From assembly GCF_003258515.1 (NCBI RefSeq), contig NZ_QGEH01000002.1, positions 248,001 to 312,000 on the forward strand: 64,000 nt of DNA, written 5' to 3'. Position numbers and translations under genes: made by a program. The stretch's first letter is position 1. The number at the start of each line of letters is the position of its first letter. This stretch comes from Marinobacter bohaiensis. Lineage in GTDB: Bacteria; Pseudomonadota; Gammaproteobacteria; Pseudomonadales; Oleiphilaceae. Shown here piece by piece: positions 8,911 through 17,296 of the stretch. Under the pieces are notes generated by a model. It was not told where the DNA came from. It was given only the letters and a program-made list of their open reading frames with translations, and searched no databases.

Positions 8911-10064
8911 GGTGTCCCGTCCAGTGCGATCCAGAAAGTGCCATCCAGTGCCACCGGCTGGAAACGCTCATAAAGTCGCGCCAGGGTGGCGTGAGGATCC
9001 AGGCCGGCGAAGCGGCGCGGATGAAACCAGCGCGCCATCGCCTGCACCGCCACCACGTTCAGCGGCGTGTTGTAGAAATGGTGCCAGACGGCGTAGGCCC
9101 GACCCTCTCGCACCGCCGTCAGCTCGGCGATGGCAGGTTGACGCGTGGCCGCCCCCAGCGACTGCCGCGCCACCGCTTCGGACACGCCGGTCCCCAAGGT
9201 CACGTAGGGAAACGCCGCACCGCTGCGGGTGCGCCGATCGGGCGTACCGATAGCGGTGGCCAGGTAGACGTCCGGCTGATGGGTCAGCAGGTACTCGGGG
9301 TTAAGGATGCCGGCAACGCCGGGCACCACCCCGGCCGCGACGTTGCGCCCGCCGGCGGCTTCCAGCAGGTGGCCAATCATGCCGTCGGCCATGGTCTCGC
9401 AGCAGTTGTCCAGCAGACCCACGCGGCTGTGCAGAAACACCCGCGGACGCGCGGACGCTGGTACCTCGGCCAGGGGTCCGGTCACCGCCGCCAGGGCCTC
9501 GCGCCAGAAGCGGTTGTATTCGGCGGCCCGCGCCTCACGGCCCAGGAGCTCTCCCAGCAGCGTCATGCTGCGCGGCGTATTGCGCAGTGGCTGTTGACGG
9601 AAATCCACGAACACCACCGCCACGCCGGCCGCCTCCAGTCGTTCGATCAGTTGGCGGTTATGGGCGCCAGGGCCGTGACCTTCCAGGCTGAAAATGGCCA
9701 CATCCGCTTGCAGGCCGATGACGCTTTCCAGACTGAAGCTGTCCGCCGAGGCATGGCCGATCACCGGAATCTCCGCCAACGCCGGAAAACGGCGCCGATA
9801 CTGCTGGTAGGCGGCGGGATCGGTCAGCTCGAAGTCGGGCAACATGCCGACGATGCGAGACATCACCCGCTCCCCTTCCAGGATGGCCAGGGCCGGAATG
9901 TAGCGGCTCTCCCCCAGAACGATGCGTTCGATCCGGTCGGGCACCGTGACCTGGCGCCCGGCCAGGTCGGTGACGTCCAGTGCCGCCGCCAGGCTGGTCC
10001 AGCAACCCAGTGCCAGAGCCAGCGCCCAGCGGACGAGATCAATGCGGTCAGGCACCCGGGGCAT
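8907..10064 (-). CDS. Iron-complex ABC transporter substrate-binding protein
   Basis: 385 residues. A signal peptide (RWALALALGCWTSLAAALD) leads into a class III (FecB/FhuD/BtuF-type) binding protein: DLAGRQVTVPDRIERIVLG begins lobe one, a long linking helix follows (LIERLEAAGVAVVFVDF), and lobe two closes the fold. The C-terminal part contains YAVWHHFYNTPLN, a phrase seen in binding proteins encoded next to TonB receptors. It would take the iron chelate from the outer-membrane receptor to the permease. The start codon overlaps the receptor stop (TGATG), so it is translationally coupled to the receptor. Confidence 0.85.
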   Translation of the reverse strand: MPRVPDRIDLVRWALALALGCWTSLAAALDVTDLAGRQVTVPDRIERIVLGESRYIPALAILEGERVMSRIVGMLPDFELTDPAAYQQYRRRFPALAEIPVIGHASADSFSLESVIGLQADVAIFSLEGHGPGAHNRQLIERLEAAGVAVVFVDFRQQPLRNTPRSMTLLGELLGREARAAEYNRFWREALAAVTGPLAEVPASARPRVFLHSRVGLLDNCCETMADGMIGHLLEAAGGRNVAAGVVPGVAGILNPEYLLTHQPDVYLATAIGTPDRRTRSGAAFPYVTLGTGVSEAVARQSLGAATRQPAIAELTAVREGRAYAVWHHFYNTPLNVVAVQAMARWFHPRRFAGLDPHATLARLYERFQPVALDGTFWIALDGTP

Positions 10065-12037
10065 CAGAAGCGCATTGCAATGGACAGTCTGACGTCACGC
10101 CCGGGTTCGGGCAGGCCAACAATGCCGTCGTAGCCCGGCACGGACTGGTAGTCGGCGTTGCTGGCGTGATCGAGGTACTGCTTGTCGAACAGGTTCTTGA
10201 CGGTCAGGTTCAGGCGCAGGTCTTCATTGCCGGTGGGCAGCCATTCCACGAACACATCGTTGACCCCGTAGCCAGGCTTGTCGATGGTACCCACGGACGT
10301 ATCGACGCTGCTGATCCCCTCCACGAAGCGGCCCTGCCAGCCGAACAGCCATTGTGGGTTCAGCTGGTACTCCAGTTCCGCCACCCAGGTATCGCCGATG
10401 GTGTTGCCCAGGCCGTTGTGCTCATACACGGTCAACGGATCACCGTCGATCTCGGCGTCGTTGTGGTGGAAACTCAGGCCCACGAAAAGCGATTCCCAAC
10501 GATAGCCGGTGCTGACCAGGTAGCCTTCGGATTCCAGGTCACCCACGTTCTGGTAGATGATCGGCCCGAACAGCGGGTCGGCGATGGCGTTGTCGATGCG
10601 CTGGCGATAGACCTCACCGGACAGGGTGAATCCGCCGAGTACGTAGTCAAAGCCCACCTCGGTGTTCGTCGCTTCCTCAGCTTCAAGATCCGGGTCGTTG
10701 CTGCTAGATTCCAGCTTGAAGGCGCCATGGGGCGTGGGCCCGCGGAACGCTTCGGCGTAGCCCGCCTTGAGGGTCAGGCCGTCGGTGACGCCCCAGGCCA
10801 CGTTGACATTGGGGCTGACGCCTTCGTCGTCGAACGACTGGTCGTTGTTATCGTCCAGGGTGTAACGGTCGTAGCGCACGCCGGCGCTGAGCAGCACACT
10901 GTCGGTGACGGCGTAGTCGTCCTGCAGGTAGAAGCCCAGCACGGTGCCGGTCTCTTCCTCGGCTGTGCGATCGTCGGCGCCGCCGGCGTTGACCCTGTCG
11001 TCCCGATAATCGACGCCGTAGGTGACACTGTGGGCGCCGAGGCGAGACACATTGTGCACATCGCCGCCAATGCTGCGGCTGGAACCGAAGTAGCGCCCCC
11101 AACGGTCGGCCACGTTCTGCTCCACGTCGGATTCGGTGTGGTAGACCGTAGCATCCAGCTCCACCCAGGGATTGGCTTCCGGCGCGTAGGTGTAGTTGAG
11201 TGTGGCGGTGTCCCGTTCACCGTCCATGTCGTACAGGGAATTGAAACCACTGACGACCCACTGCGGGCGCTGCGGGCGTTCGCCTTCGTCGGTGCGCACT
11301 TCATAGCTCAGGCGCAGGGTCTGGTCCGCCGGCAACTCCCCGACGATTTTGGCGAAGCCAAGCTGCTGACGCTGTTCGGTGCCTTCAACCTCGTTGCCGT
11401 CGCCGTCCTCGTAGTTCTCGTGATCGCTCTGGGTTACCGAGACCATCGCGCTCCAGCGGTCGCTCAGGCGGCCGAACAGGTGGCCGCTGGCCTTGTAGCC
11501 GTCCGTGTTGGAGAATCCGCCGAACTTGAGCAGCGCCCCGGCCTGCTCCCCCGGGCGCAGCATGTCGGTGGGATCCTTGGTGACGAAACGGATGGAACCA
11601 CCTAGGGCACCCGGCCCTTCGGTAGCGCGACCGGCGCCGGCATGAACGTCCACTTCCTTGAGTAATTCCGGCTCGATCGCCAGCCGGCCGTTGTGGTGGA
11701 ACAGGCTGCCAGCCTGGGTTGCGCCATCAATGGACACGTTCAACTGGGAGTCCTCGAAGCCCCGCACGTAAACCTTCTGGGCGATCCCCAGGGCGCCGCC
11801 CACCGCCACGTCGGGCTGGCTGGCGAAAACATCCTCCAGATCGTCGGCCTGATAGCGCTCCAGGGTCTCGGCGGTGATCACCGCATCGGCCAGGGACTGT
11901 TGTTCCCCGATGACCTGAATCGGGTCAAGCTGGCGCGATTCGTCCTCTGTCGATTCGCTTTCCTGCGCCAGGGCCGGCGCAGCGAGAATGGCGGCAATGG
12001 CAACGGCAAGGCTATGACGAGCGGGCAAATGACTCAC
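10064..12037 (-). CDS. TonB-dependent outer-membrane receptor for an iron complex
   Basis: 657 residues: signal peptide to about residue 24 (ALAQ), TonB box candidate LDPIQVIG near 37-44, plug domain (VYVRGFEDSQLNVSIDGA) to about 160, then a 22-strand barrel ending in the canonical C-terminal phenylalanine (SIAMRF). A phrase FRGPTP with N-D-P-D-L some 12 residues later resembles the FRAP/NPNL boxes of heme receptors but does not match them exactly, so the ligand may be heme or a siderophore. The GTG start at 12037 has AAGGGGAG six bases upstream. First gene of the receptor-binding protein-permease-ATPase operon, downstream of a Fur-like site. Confidence 0.88.
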   Translation of the reverse strand: MSHLPARHSLAVAIAAILAAPALAQESESTEDESRQLDPIQVIGEQQSLADAVITAETLERYQADDLEDVFASQPDVAVGGALGIAQKVYVRGFEDSQLNVSIDGATQAGSLFHHNGRLAIEPELLKEVDVHAGAGRATEGPGALGGSIRFVTKDPTDMLRPGEQAGALLKFGGFSNTDGYKASGHLFGRLSDRWSAMVSVTQSDHENYEDGDGNEVEGTEQRQQLGFAKIVGELPADQTLRLSYEVRTDEGERPQRPQWVVSGFNSLYDMDGERDTATLNYTYAPEANPWVELDATVYHTESDVEQNVADRWGRYFGSSRSIGGDVHNVSRLGAHSVTYGVDYRDDRVNAGGADDRTAEEETGTVLGFYLQDDYAVTDSVLLSAGVRYDRYTLDDNNDQSFDDEGVSPNVNVAWGVTDGLTLKAGYAEAFRGPTPHGAFKLESSSNDPDLEAEEATNTEVGFDYVLGGFTLSGEVYRQRIDNAIADPLFGPIIYQNVGDLESEGYLVSTGYRWESLFVGLSFHHNDAEIDGDPLTVYEHNGLGNTIGDTWVAELEYQLNPQWLFGWQGRFVEGISSVDTSVGTIDKPGYGVNDVFVEWLPTGNEDLRLNLTVKNLFDKQYLDHASNADYQSVPGYDGIVGLPEPGRDVRLSIAMRF

Positions 12038-12051
12038 AATGACTCCCCTTC

Positions 12052-12070
12052 AAATGACAATGAATCATAA
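12052..12070 (-). promoter_or_regulatory. Putative Fur box upstream of TonB receptor
   Basis: AAATGACAATGAATCATAA: half-sites ATGA and TCAT around a seven-base centre, a moderate match to the 19-bp Fur consensus. It lies 15 bases upstream of the receptor start, where bound Fur would block initiation. Confidence 0.5.
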
Positions 12071-12123
12071 ATGCGTCCGATTCTTGTTTAGAAAGGGCTC
12101 AATGTGAATAACTTTTACAACTG

Positions 12124-13491
12124 TTACGAATTCGATAGGTTCCGGTGACGCTCACGGGGCAGCCAAAGGGTGATGCGCAGCCCCCCGGAAGGACTGCACG
12201 ATGCCCGGATAGAGCCGCCCGCCGCCTCCACCTGCCGGCAGGCCAATGCCAGACCCAGCCCGAAGCCCCGCCCCGGGACCGCGTTGGAGGCGCGGAAGAA
12301 GGGCGTGAAGATGCGCTCCCACTGGTCCTCCGGGAGGCCCGGCCCCTCGTCGTCCACATCGATGCGGTAGCCCCCGGACTCGGCCTGCAGGGTCACGCGG
12401 ATGCCCGCCGCCTCCGGAGTATGGGTCAGAGCGTTGCGGATGACGTTCTCCAGGGCCTGGTCCAGCGCACGGGCACTGGTGCCCGAAACCGGCGCCTCGT
12501 CCGGCAGCCCGGCATCGACGCGGTGTCCGGGAAACTCGTAGCGGGCGTTGTCCAGCACGGCATCGAGCAGGTCGGTCAAGTCCAGGTCATCCTGGTCCAG
12601 GGTGGGTTTCTCATTCTCGAGCCAGGCCAGAGTCAGGGCGTCTTCCACCAGATTGCGCATCAGCAGGCACTCCTGGCGAATGCGAGGCAGGAAAAGACCG
12701 CTGTCCATCCCTTCCTCGGCGCAACTGACCGCCATTTCCACCCGGGTCAGGGGTGTGCGCAGCTCATGGGAGAGGTCGGCAATCAGCCGCCGCTGGCTCA
12801 GGATCAGTTCGCCGGTGCGTTCGGCCATGCGGTCGAAGGTCGCCGCCAGCGACGCCAGTTCGTCGTTGCGCGACCCCAGCAGAGCGCGCACGCGTACCCC
12901 GAGATTGCCTTCGGAAAACTGCCGGGTGGCGGCCTCCAACTGCTTCAACGGACCCACCAGGTGACGGTAGAGAACAACGCTGATGATCAGCAGGACGATC
13001 AGCGGCAGCCCCACCTTGATGGCCAGAATGATCTCCGGCAGATAGGTGCCCGGTCGCATGCGCTGGGGCAACGTGACGAGGAAATGGGTTTTGCCGTCGG
13101 CGAAGGTGACGTCCATGATCGGGTTGTCGGCAAAATACAGGTGGATCTTCCATTCCACGTGCCGCCCCAGACGGAAGCCTTCCAGGAACTGCTCGGACAG
13201 GTAGCTCCCCGCCACCGGCCGGATGTCGGAACGTACGACCGCCGCCCAGACGTCCTCGCGTCGTTGCAGGTCGTCCAGCCACCGGGCCAGCGCCGGCTCA
13301 TCGCCGGCGACGTAGAGGGCTTCGGCGCGACGGCCCCAGCTCTGCAGGGTGACCTGGTGTTCCTCATCGATGAAGCTCATCGAGTGCTCGGTTTCCGAGC
13401 CTACGAGGGAGATGGTCCAGAACAGGGCCAGGGTGCCCAGGGTGATGATGCCACAGAGCTTCCACAACAGACGGCGATTCACTGAAAGCAA
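12124..13491 (-). CDS. Sensor histidine kinase of an iron-linked two-component system
   Basis: 455 residues. Membrane helix at about 12-30, periplasmic sensor region about 31-155, second helix about 156-175, HAMP linker about 176-230, then the kinase core: H-box SHELRTPLTR with phospho-acceptor His242, N-box ALENVIRNALTH, G1 DEGPGLP, and G2 GRGFGLGLALA. The architecture matches the EnvZ/PfeS type, where a small periplasmic domain senses ligand. It overlaps the response regulator gene by 13 bases. The position next to a TonB receptor operon recalls PfeRS/PirRS of Pseudomonas, where the kinase responds to the siderophore taken up by the adjacent receptor; that role is an inference here. Confidence 0.88.
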   Translation of the reverse strand: MLSVNRRLLWKLCGIITLGTLALFWTISLVGSETEHSMSFIDEEHQVTLQSWGRRAEALYVAGDEPALARWLDDLQRREDVWAAVVRSDIRPVAGSYLSEQFLEGFRLGRHVEWKIHLYFADNPIMDVTFADGKTHFLVTLPQRMRPGTYLPEIILAIKVGLPLIVLLIISVVLYRHLVGPLKQLEAATRQFSEGNLGVRVRALLGSRNDELASLAATFDRMAERTGELILSQRRLIADLSHELRTPLTRVEMAVSCAEEGMDSGLFLPRIRQECLLMRNLVEDALTLAWLENEKPTLDQDDLDLTDLLDAVLDNARYEFPGHRVDAGLPDEAPVSGTSARALDQALENVIRNALTHTPEAAGIRVTLQAESGGYRIDVDDEGPGLPEDQWERIFTPFFRASNAVPGRGFGLGLALACRQVEAAGGSIRASCSPSGGLRITLWLPRERHRNLSNS

Positions 13492-14183
13492 TACCCCTTA
13501 CCGTGCACGGTCTGCAGACGATCCGCTTCCATACCCGCCGCCACCAACTTGCGCCGCACCCGGCTCAGGTGCATGTCCAGGCTGCGATCGTAGCGGCTGA
13601 ACTCCCGTTCCAGCACCAGCTGGTACAGGTAGGGTTTGCTCAGGGCCTCGCCCTGGTGTGCCGTCAGCACCCACAGCAGCCGGAACTGGATCGGCGTCAG
13701 CGCCACCGGTTTACCGGCAAACCGGACCGCCAGGGTCGAGCGGCACAATTCCAGGGGCCCAACGCTCAGCTGGCGCGGGTCCTCGCGCTGTTGCTGGACC
13801 CCGCTGACCCGCCGCAGCAGAGCCTGGATACGCAGCAGTAGCTCGGTGAAGTTGAACGGCTTGGACACGTAATCGTCGGCACCGCAACTGAAGCCACGGA
13901 TGCGTTCTTCCTCGGCACCGCGCGCGGTCAGCATCATGACCGGCGTCTGGTGGGTCCGGCGTAGTCGATCCAGCAGATCATAGCCGTTCAGGCCCGGCAG
14001 CAGGACGTCCAGGAGGATCAGGTCGAATTTCTGGCCAACAGCGCAGGCTAGCCCCTGTTCCCCTTCGTGGCACTGTTCCGTTCGGTATCCCTTGCTCTGC
14101 AGCAAATGGGCGATCTGCCCGTTGAGCACGGAGTCGTCCTCAACCACCAGAATGCGGGCGTCGCCTGGTCTTGTTGTCAGCAT
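13479..14183 (-). CDS. OmpR/PhoB-family response regulator
   Basis: 234 residues: receiver domain 1-125 with acidic pocket EDD (15-17), phospho-acceptor Asp59 in LILLDVLLPG, Thr in MMLTARG and Lys in YVSKPF; winged-helix DNA-binding domain 140-234 (LTPIQFRLLWVLTAHQGEALSKPYL, then MHLSRVRRKL). First gene of a regulator-kinase operon whose upstream region holds a strong Fur box, so the system itself should be switched on by iron starvation. The likely target is the adjacent TonB receptor operon. Confidence 0.9.
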   Translation of the reverse strand: MLTTRPGDARILVVEDDSVLNGQIAHLLQSKGYRTEQCHEGEQGLACAVGQKFDLILLDVLLPGLNGYDLLDRLRRTHQTPVMMLTARGAEEERIRGFSCGADDYVSKPFNFTELLLRIQALLRRVSGVQQQREDPRQLSVGPLELCRSTLAVRFAGKPVALTPIQFRLLWVLTAHQGEALSKPYLYQLVLEREFSRYDRSLDMHLSRVRRKLVAAGMEADRLQTVHGKGYCFQ

Positions 14184-14231
14184 TCAGTTTTCCGCCGACC
14201 GTGATCGGCTGAATCACGGCCTCTTAAAATT

Positions 14232-14250
14232 AATGAGAATTGTTATCATA
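14232..14250 (-). promoter_or_regulatory. Strong Fur box before the two-component operon
   Basis: Reading leftward: TATGATAACAATTCTCATT. It holds the 7-1-7 pattern TGATAAC-A-ATTCTCA, close to TGATAATnATTATCA. It is about 50 bases upstream of the response regulator start; the nearest rightward start is far off, so it belongs to that operon. Confidence 0.75.
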
Positions 14251-14382
14251 TGCGGAAATGAATCATCTTGGAACCGCCGTCGCCGGGGAGGCCTGGGCAG
14301 GTGCTTTCCGAAGAAGACGTGGCGGGGCCGGGGGGAAGACAACCGGGGCGCCAGAAGCTCGGCGCGCCGGTCATCGTACGGG

Positions 14383-14955
14383 TCAGTCGCCGGTACGCTC
14401 GGCGGCCAGCTCTTCCAGCGTCTGGTAGTCGCATTCCTCACCGGCCTCGAAGCTGTCGGAGGAACTCACCAGCACGTTGTCGGGCGCCATGAATCGGCGG
14501 CCAAGCAGTACGCCGTAATGGAAACGCCCGCGATCGGTCAGCGAAAACTGCGTTTCGTGGGTCTTGCCGGCGATGCAGAAATCCATGTTGACCACGTAGC
14601 GGCGCTGGGATTCGGCACCCTTGCGCTTGATCAGCACGGTGCGTTCCACCGGGCGCTCGAACTGCAACACCACGTGGGTGTCTTCGGCATCCTCGCTGTC
14701 CTTGTGGTCGTCCAGGGGCAGTTCGAAGCTGACCCAGTCCTCGCCGTCGCGCTCGAACGGCTCGACGTTCACCGCGTGCAGGGACGACGTCTTGGCCCCG
14801 GTATCCAGCCGCGCCTTGAGGCGGACGCCGCTGTCCTGCAGCACCACCCACTCGACAAAGCCGAGGGTTTCATAATCCGTGTCGTCGTCCGCTGAGGCCA
14901 GCGGAGTGAAGGCCGACAACAGGGCCGCCAGAATCAGACTCAATCCAGTTTTCAT
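14383..14955 (-). CDS. Periplasmic retropepsin-like aspartyl protease family protein (PF05618)
   Basis: 190 residues from ATG 14955 (AAGGAGC upstream; a longer frame starts nine codons earlier without one). Signal peptide MKTGLSLILAALLSAFTPLA, then a small beta-rich domain with the aspartyl-protease triad ARLDTGAKTSSLHA at Asp51-Thr-Gly and the second conserved block GVLLGRRFM. PF05618 members are annotated as putative ATP-dependent zinc proteases, a name with little support; the fold is retropepsin-like and many partner with ATP-grasp (RimK-like) enzymes. No such partner is adjacent here, and the signal peptide puts this one in the periplasm. Substrate unknown. Confidence 0.8.
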   Translation of the reverse strand: MKTGLSLILAALLSAFTPLASADDDTDYETLGFVEWVVLQDSGVRLKARLDTGAKTSSLHAVNVEPFERDGEDWVSFELPLDDHKDSEDAEDTHVVLQFERPVERTVLIKRKGAESQRRYVVNMDFCIAGKTHETQFSLTDRGRFHYGVLLGRRFMAPDNVLVSSSDSFEAGEECDYQTLEELAAERTGD

Positions 14956-14986
14956 GCAGGCTCCTTGGTTACGACGTTCCATGGGG

Positions 14987-15050
14987 CCGGCGTCGACGCC
15001 GGTCCGTGATCAATGGCTCTGGATAATGCCAGAGCCACCGGCGCCGGACC
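14987..15050. repeat. Palindrome plus nested hairpin
   Basis: A perfect 16-base palindrome, CCGGCGTCGACGCCGG (14987-15002), is followed by a 9-bp stem TGGCTCTGG/CCAGAGCCA (15014-15022 and 15029-15037), itself enclosed by GGTCCG/CGGACC (15001-15006 and 15045-15050). It lies between the AraC gene and the aspartyl protease gene, both leftward, and may end AraC transcription or act on the protease leader. No T tract is present. Confidence 0.45.
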
Positions 15051-15093
15051 ACGGTCCTGACGGAAAGGTAATCGGCCGGCAAGGCGTGACCGC

Positions 15094-16146
15094 TCACCCG
15101 GGCGCGGAAACCACCTTGAGCGCCGCACGGCCGCTGCGGTAGGCGCTGGGGCTCATGCCGGTCCAGCGTTTGAAGGCGCGGGTGAAGTTGGCGGCGTCGG
15201 CGTAGCCCAGGGCATCGGCAATCTGGCTCAGGCTCATGCGGGTGTTCTGCAACAGCTCGCGGGCGCGCTCCAGGCGCACCTGGTCCACCAACTGCTGGAA
15301 GCTCACCGACTCTTCCTGCAAACGACGCTTGAGGGTGCGTTCGGACACGAACAGCGTGCCGGCCACGCGGCCCAGTTTGGGGGGAAACGGCTGGCTGGTC
15401 TCGATCACCCGCCTGACCCGGGCGTCGAAACCGACGTCCTCCCGGAGCTGTTCCAGCGCCCGTTCGCACTGGCGGCGGGAGGCCTCGGCCACCTGCTCGT
15501 CGCTGAAGCGGATCGGCGTGTCCAGGGCCGCGGACGGGATCAGGATGGCGTCGTCGTCGCAGTCGTAATGCACCGGCAACGGGATCTGGCGCCGGAAGCG
15601 CTGCATGTAGCCCGGCTCGCGGCCGCGCCGGTGCACGCAGGCACCGCGTATCGGATCGCCCAACAGCTGCAGCCCCATCATCACGCAGCCGAACACCATG
15701 GCGTCCATGATGAAGTTCTGCAGCGGCCCCAGATCGATGCCGCCCACCACCCGCAACGTGGTGGTGCCGCCATCGCTGCGACAGAAGATGCGCAGATGCG
15801 GCGCACGCAGGGACAGGAAACGCACCATCAGGTCCATGGCCTCCCCCAGGGTGCGGCTGTTCATCGCCGCCACACCCAGCGGGCCGTGCAGTGGCAGCCG
15901 CAGTTCCGCCGCCAGCATCACCCCCAGCCCCGGCTCGCCGCTCTCCACGATCGCCCGGGTCACGAATTCACTGGCCTGGGACAGGGACACGCGCACGTCG
16001 TCGCTGGCCAGGCATGCCGGGTCCAGCCCCACCTGGGCCAGCAGGGCCCGATCGTCGACACCCCGCCGGCGCAACAGCTCGGCGATGGTGTGCAGGTAGA
16101 TGGCGGGCAGTCCTGGATCCTGAACCTGGGAAGCGACGGCGGGCAT
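15094..16146 (-). CDS. AraC-family transcriptional regulator
   Basis: 350 residues from ATG 16146 (GAGGAA upstream); an in-frame TTG six codons earlier has no ribosome site. Same two-part plan as the regulator at 889-1995: PF12625-like ligand domain (LPAIYLHTIAELL near the start, LHGPLGVAAMNSRTLGEAMD), then the double helix-turn-helix with LFVSERTLKRRLQEE and LSQIADALGYADAANFTRAF. The two proteins are paralogues, not copies. A near-perfect 22-base palindrome sits just upstream, a candidate autoregulatory operator. The alpha/beta hydrolase gene behind it is a possible target. Confidence 0.9.
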   Translation of the reverse strand: MPAVASQVQDPGLPAIYLHTIAELLRRRGVDDRALLAQVGLDPACLASDDVRVSLSQASEFVTRAIVESGEPGLGVMLAAELRLPLHGPLGVAAMNSRTLGEAMDLMVRFLSLRAPHLRIFCRSDGGTTTLRVVGGIDLGPLQNFIMDAMVFGCVMMGLQLLGDPIRGACVHRRGREPGYMQRFRRQIPLPVHYDCDDDAILIPSAALDTPIRFSDEQVAEASRRQCERALEQLREDVGFDARVRRVIETSQPFPPKLGRVAGTLFVSERTLKRRLQEESVSFQQLVDQVRLERARELLQNTRMSLSQIADALGYADAANFTRAFKRWTGMSPSAYRSGRAALKVVSAPG

Positions 16147-16165
16147 GAAGCGATTCCTCGACAAG

Positions 16166-16187
16166 TTGCATTATTGTAATAGTGCAA
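16166..16187 (-). promoter_or_regulatory. Palindromic operator candidate before AraC gene
   Basis: Arms TTGCATTATT (16166-16175) and AATAGTGCAA (16178-16187) with a two-base centre; nine of ten positions pair. It is 20 bases upstream of the AraC start and AT-rich in a GC-rich surround. Confidence 0.5.
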
Positions 16188-16276
16188 TCGAGTATGACGC
16201 CTGTTTGGCCGCCAACCCATGACTTCAATGACGCGTCAACGGGATGAAGAGGCCAATCGCTGTGAAACGCGACGCC

Positions 16277-17200
16277 TCAATCGGCTTGCCGGGCCAGGAA
16301 ATCCGCCAGGATGCGGTAGGATCGGCGCGGCCGTTCCAGCATCGGCAGGTGGCCGACGCCCGGCAGCACGTGCACTTCGGCGTGGGGCACACGATCGCGA
16401 TACCAGTCGACGCAGCCCGGCAGGGTGATGCGGTCGCGGTCACCCCAGATCACCAGCAGCGGCGGCGTCTGCGGCCCCAGGCCGGTGACCGGTGCAAAGG
16501 GATCGTCCACCATGTCGGCGAACACGTGACGGTTCTGGCCGCTGCGGCGCAGCAGGTCCACACCAAGCAGGCCGAGCATGGCCACCCCAGCCACGCTGGG
16601 CGCGCCGTGGCTGACGCCGTTGAACATCCGGTAGAGGCCGGACCAGTCCTCCGGCAGCAGCAGGGTTGAATCGAACGTGGGCGGGCGCGTCAGGTCCACG
16701 TCGGCGCGGTGGGGAATCCCGGCGCTGTTCATGACGGTCAGGCTGGCGACGCGCTCACCAGCCTGCTCCGCCATCACGGTGGCGATGGCCGCCCCCATGG
16801 AGCTGCCCACCAGGTGAACCTGCCCCAGGCCGGCAGCGCCCAGCCATTGCCGCAGGCGGCGAGCCTGTTCCCGATAGCCGTACGCGGCGCCCACTTTGTA
16901 CTCACTCTCACCGAAACCCGGAATGTCCAGCGCCAGCACGTGGCTGTCGCCCGGGAACATCGGCAACCAGGCGCTCCAGTTCTCCTTCATCGCCGCCAGG
17001 CCGTGCAACAGCACGATGGACGGCCGGTCCGGACGGCGTCGGCCGCGTTCCAGCCAGACCACGCGGTGCCCGTCCACCGTCGTCGAGCGGCGCCGGGCAC
17101 GCTGCAGCCAGCGGTGGCCGGTGCGCGCCAGCGGCCAGGGGTTGGGCAGGCGGTAGGGCAATGCGGACAATCCGGAAACGTCGGCGGGCATGGCAGGCAT
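16277..17200 (-). CDS. Alpha/beta hydrolase
   Basis: 307 residues with a complete catalytic set: oxyanion motif IVLLHGLAAMKENW, nucleophile elbow VHLVGSSMGAAIA, catalytic acid in LLVIWGDRDRITLPG and histidine in LPGVGHLPMLERP. The N-terminal 60 residues are basic and may be a membrane-facing extension; no clear signal peptide. Sequence style (LHG...KENW, cap with LLPEDWSGLYRMFNG) resembles lipolytic alpha/beta hydrolases found with AraC regulators in hydrocarbon or polyhydroxyalkanoate degraders. Three possible ATG/GTG starts lie within the first ten codons; the first is used here. Confidence 0.85.
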   Translation of the reverse strand: MPAMPADVSGLSALPYRLPNPWPLARTGHRWLQRARRRSTTVDGHRVVWLERGRRRPDRPSIVLLHGLAAMKENWSAWLPMFPGDSHVLALDIPGFGESEYKVGAAYGYREQARRLRQWLGAAGLGQVHLVGSSMGAAIATVMAEQAGERVASLTVMNSAGIPHRADVDLTRPPTFDSTLLLPEDWSGLYRMFNGVSHGAPSVAGVAMLGLLGVDLLRRSGQNRHVFADMVDDPFAPVTGLGPQTPPLLVIWGDRDRITLPGCVDWYRDRVPHAEVHVLPGVGHLPMLERPRRSYRILADFLARQAD

Positions 17201-17296
17201 CCTGTCGGTGACTTCGTGACTCAGAGTCTAACCGCAAAACGTGACGACCCAATGGCTGCCCGGTCATGCATCGACGGGCAACCGGGCAAGTGGTCG

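Noticed and set aside
9980-11605. 541-codon rightward frame opposite the TonB receptor
   Set aside because: Shadow of the receptor gene, Val/Gly/His-rich with no recognisable domain.
12145-13485. 446-codon frame opposite the sensor kinase
   Set aside because: Antisense shadow; the kinase motifs on the other strand are complete.
16229-16240. TGACGCGTCA palindrome, also near 41126
   Set aside because: A ten-base GC-rich palindrome seen twice in 64 kb is expected by chance, and the contexts differ.
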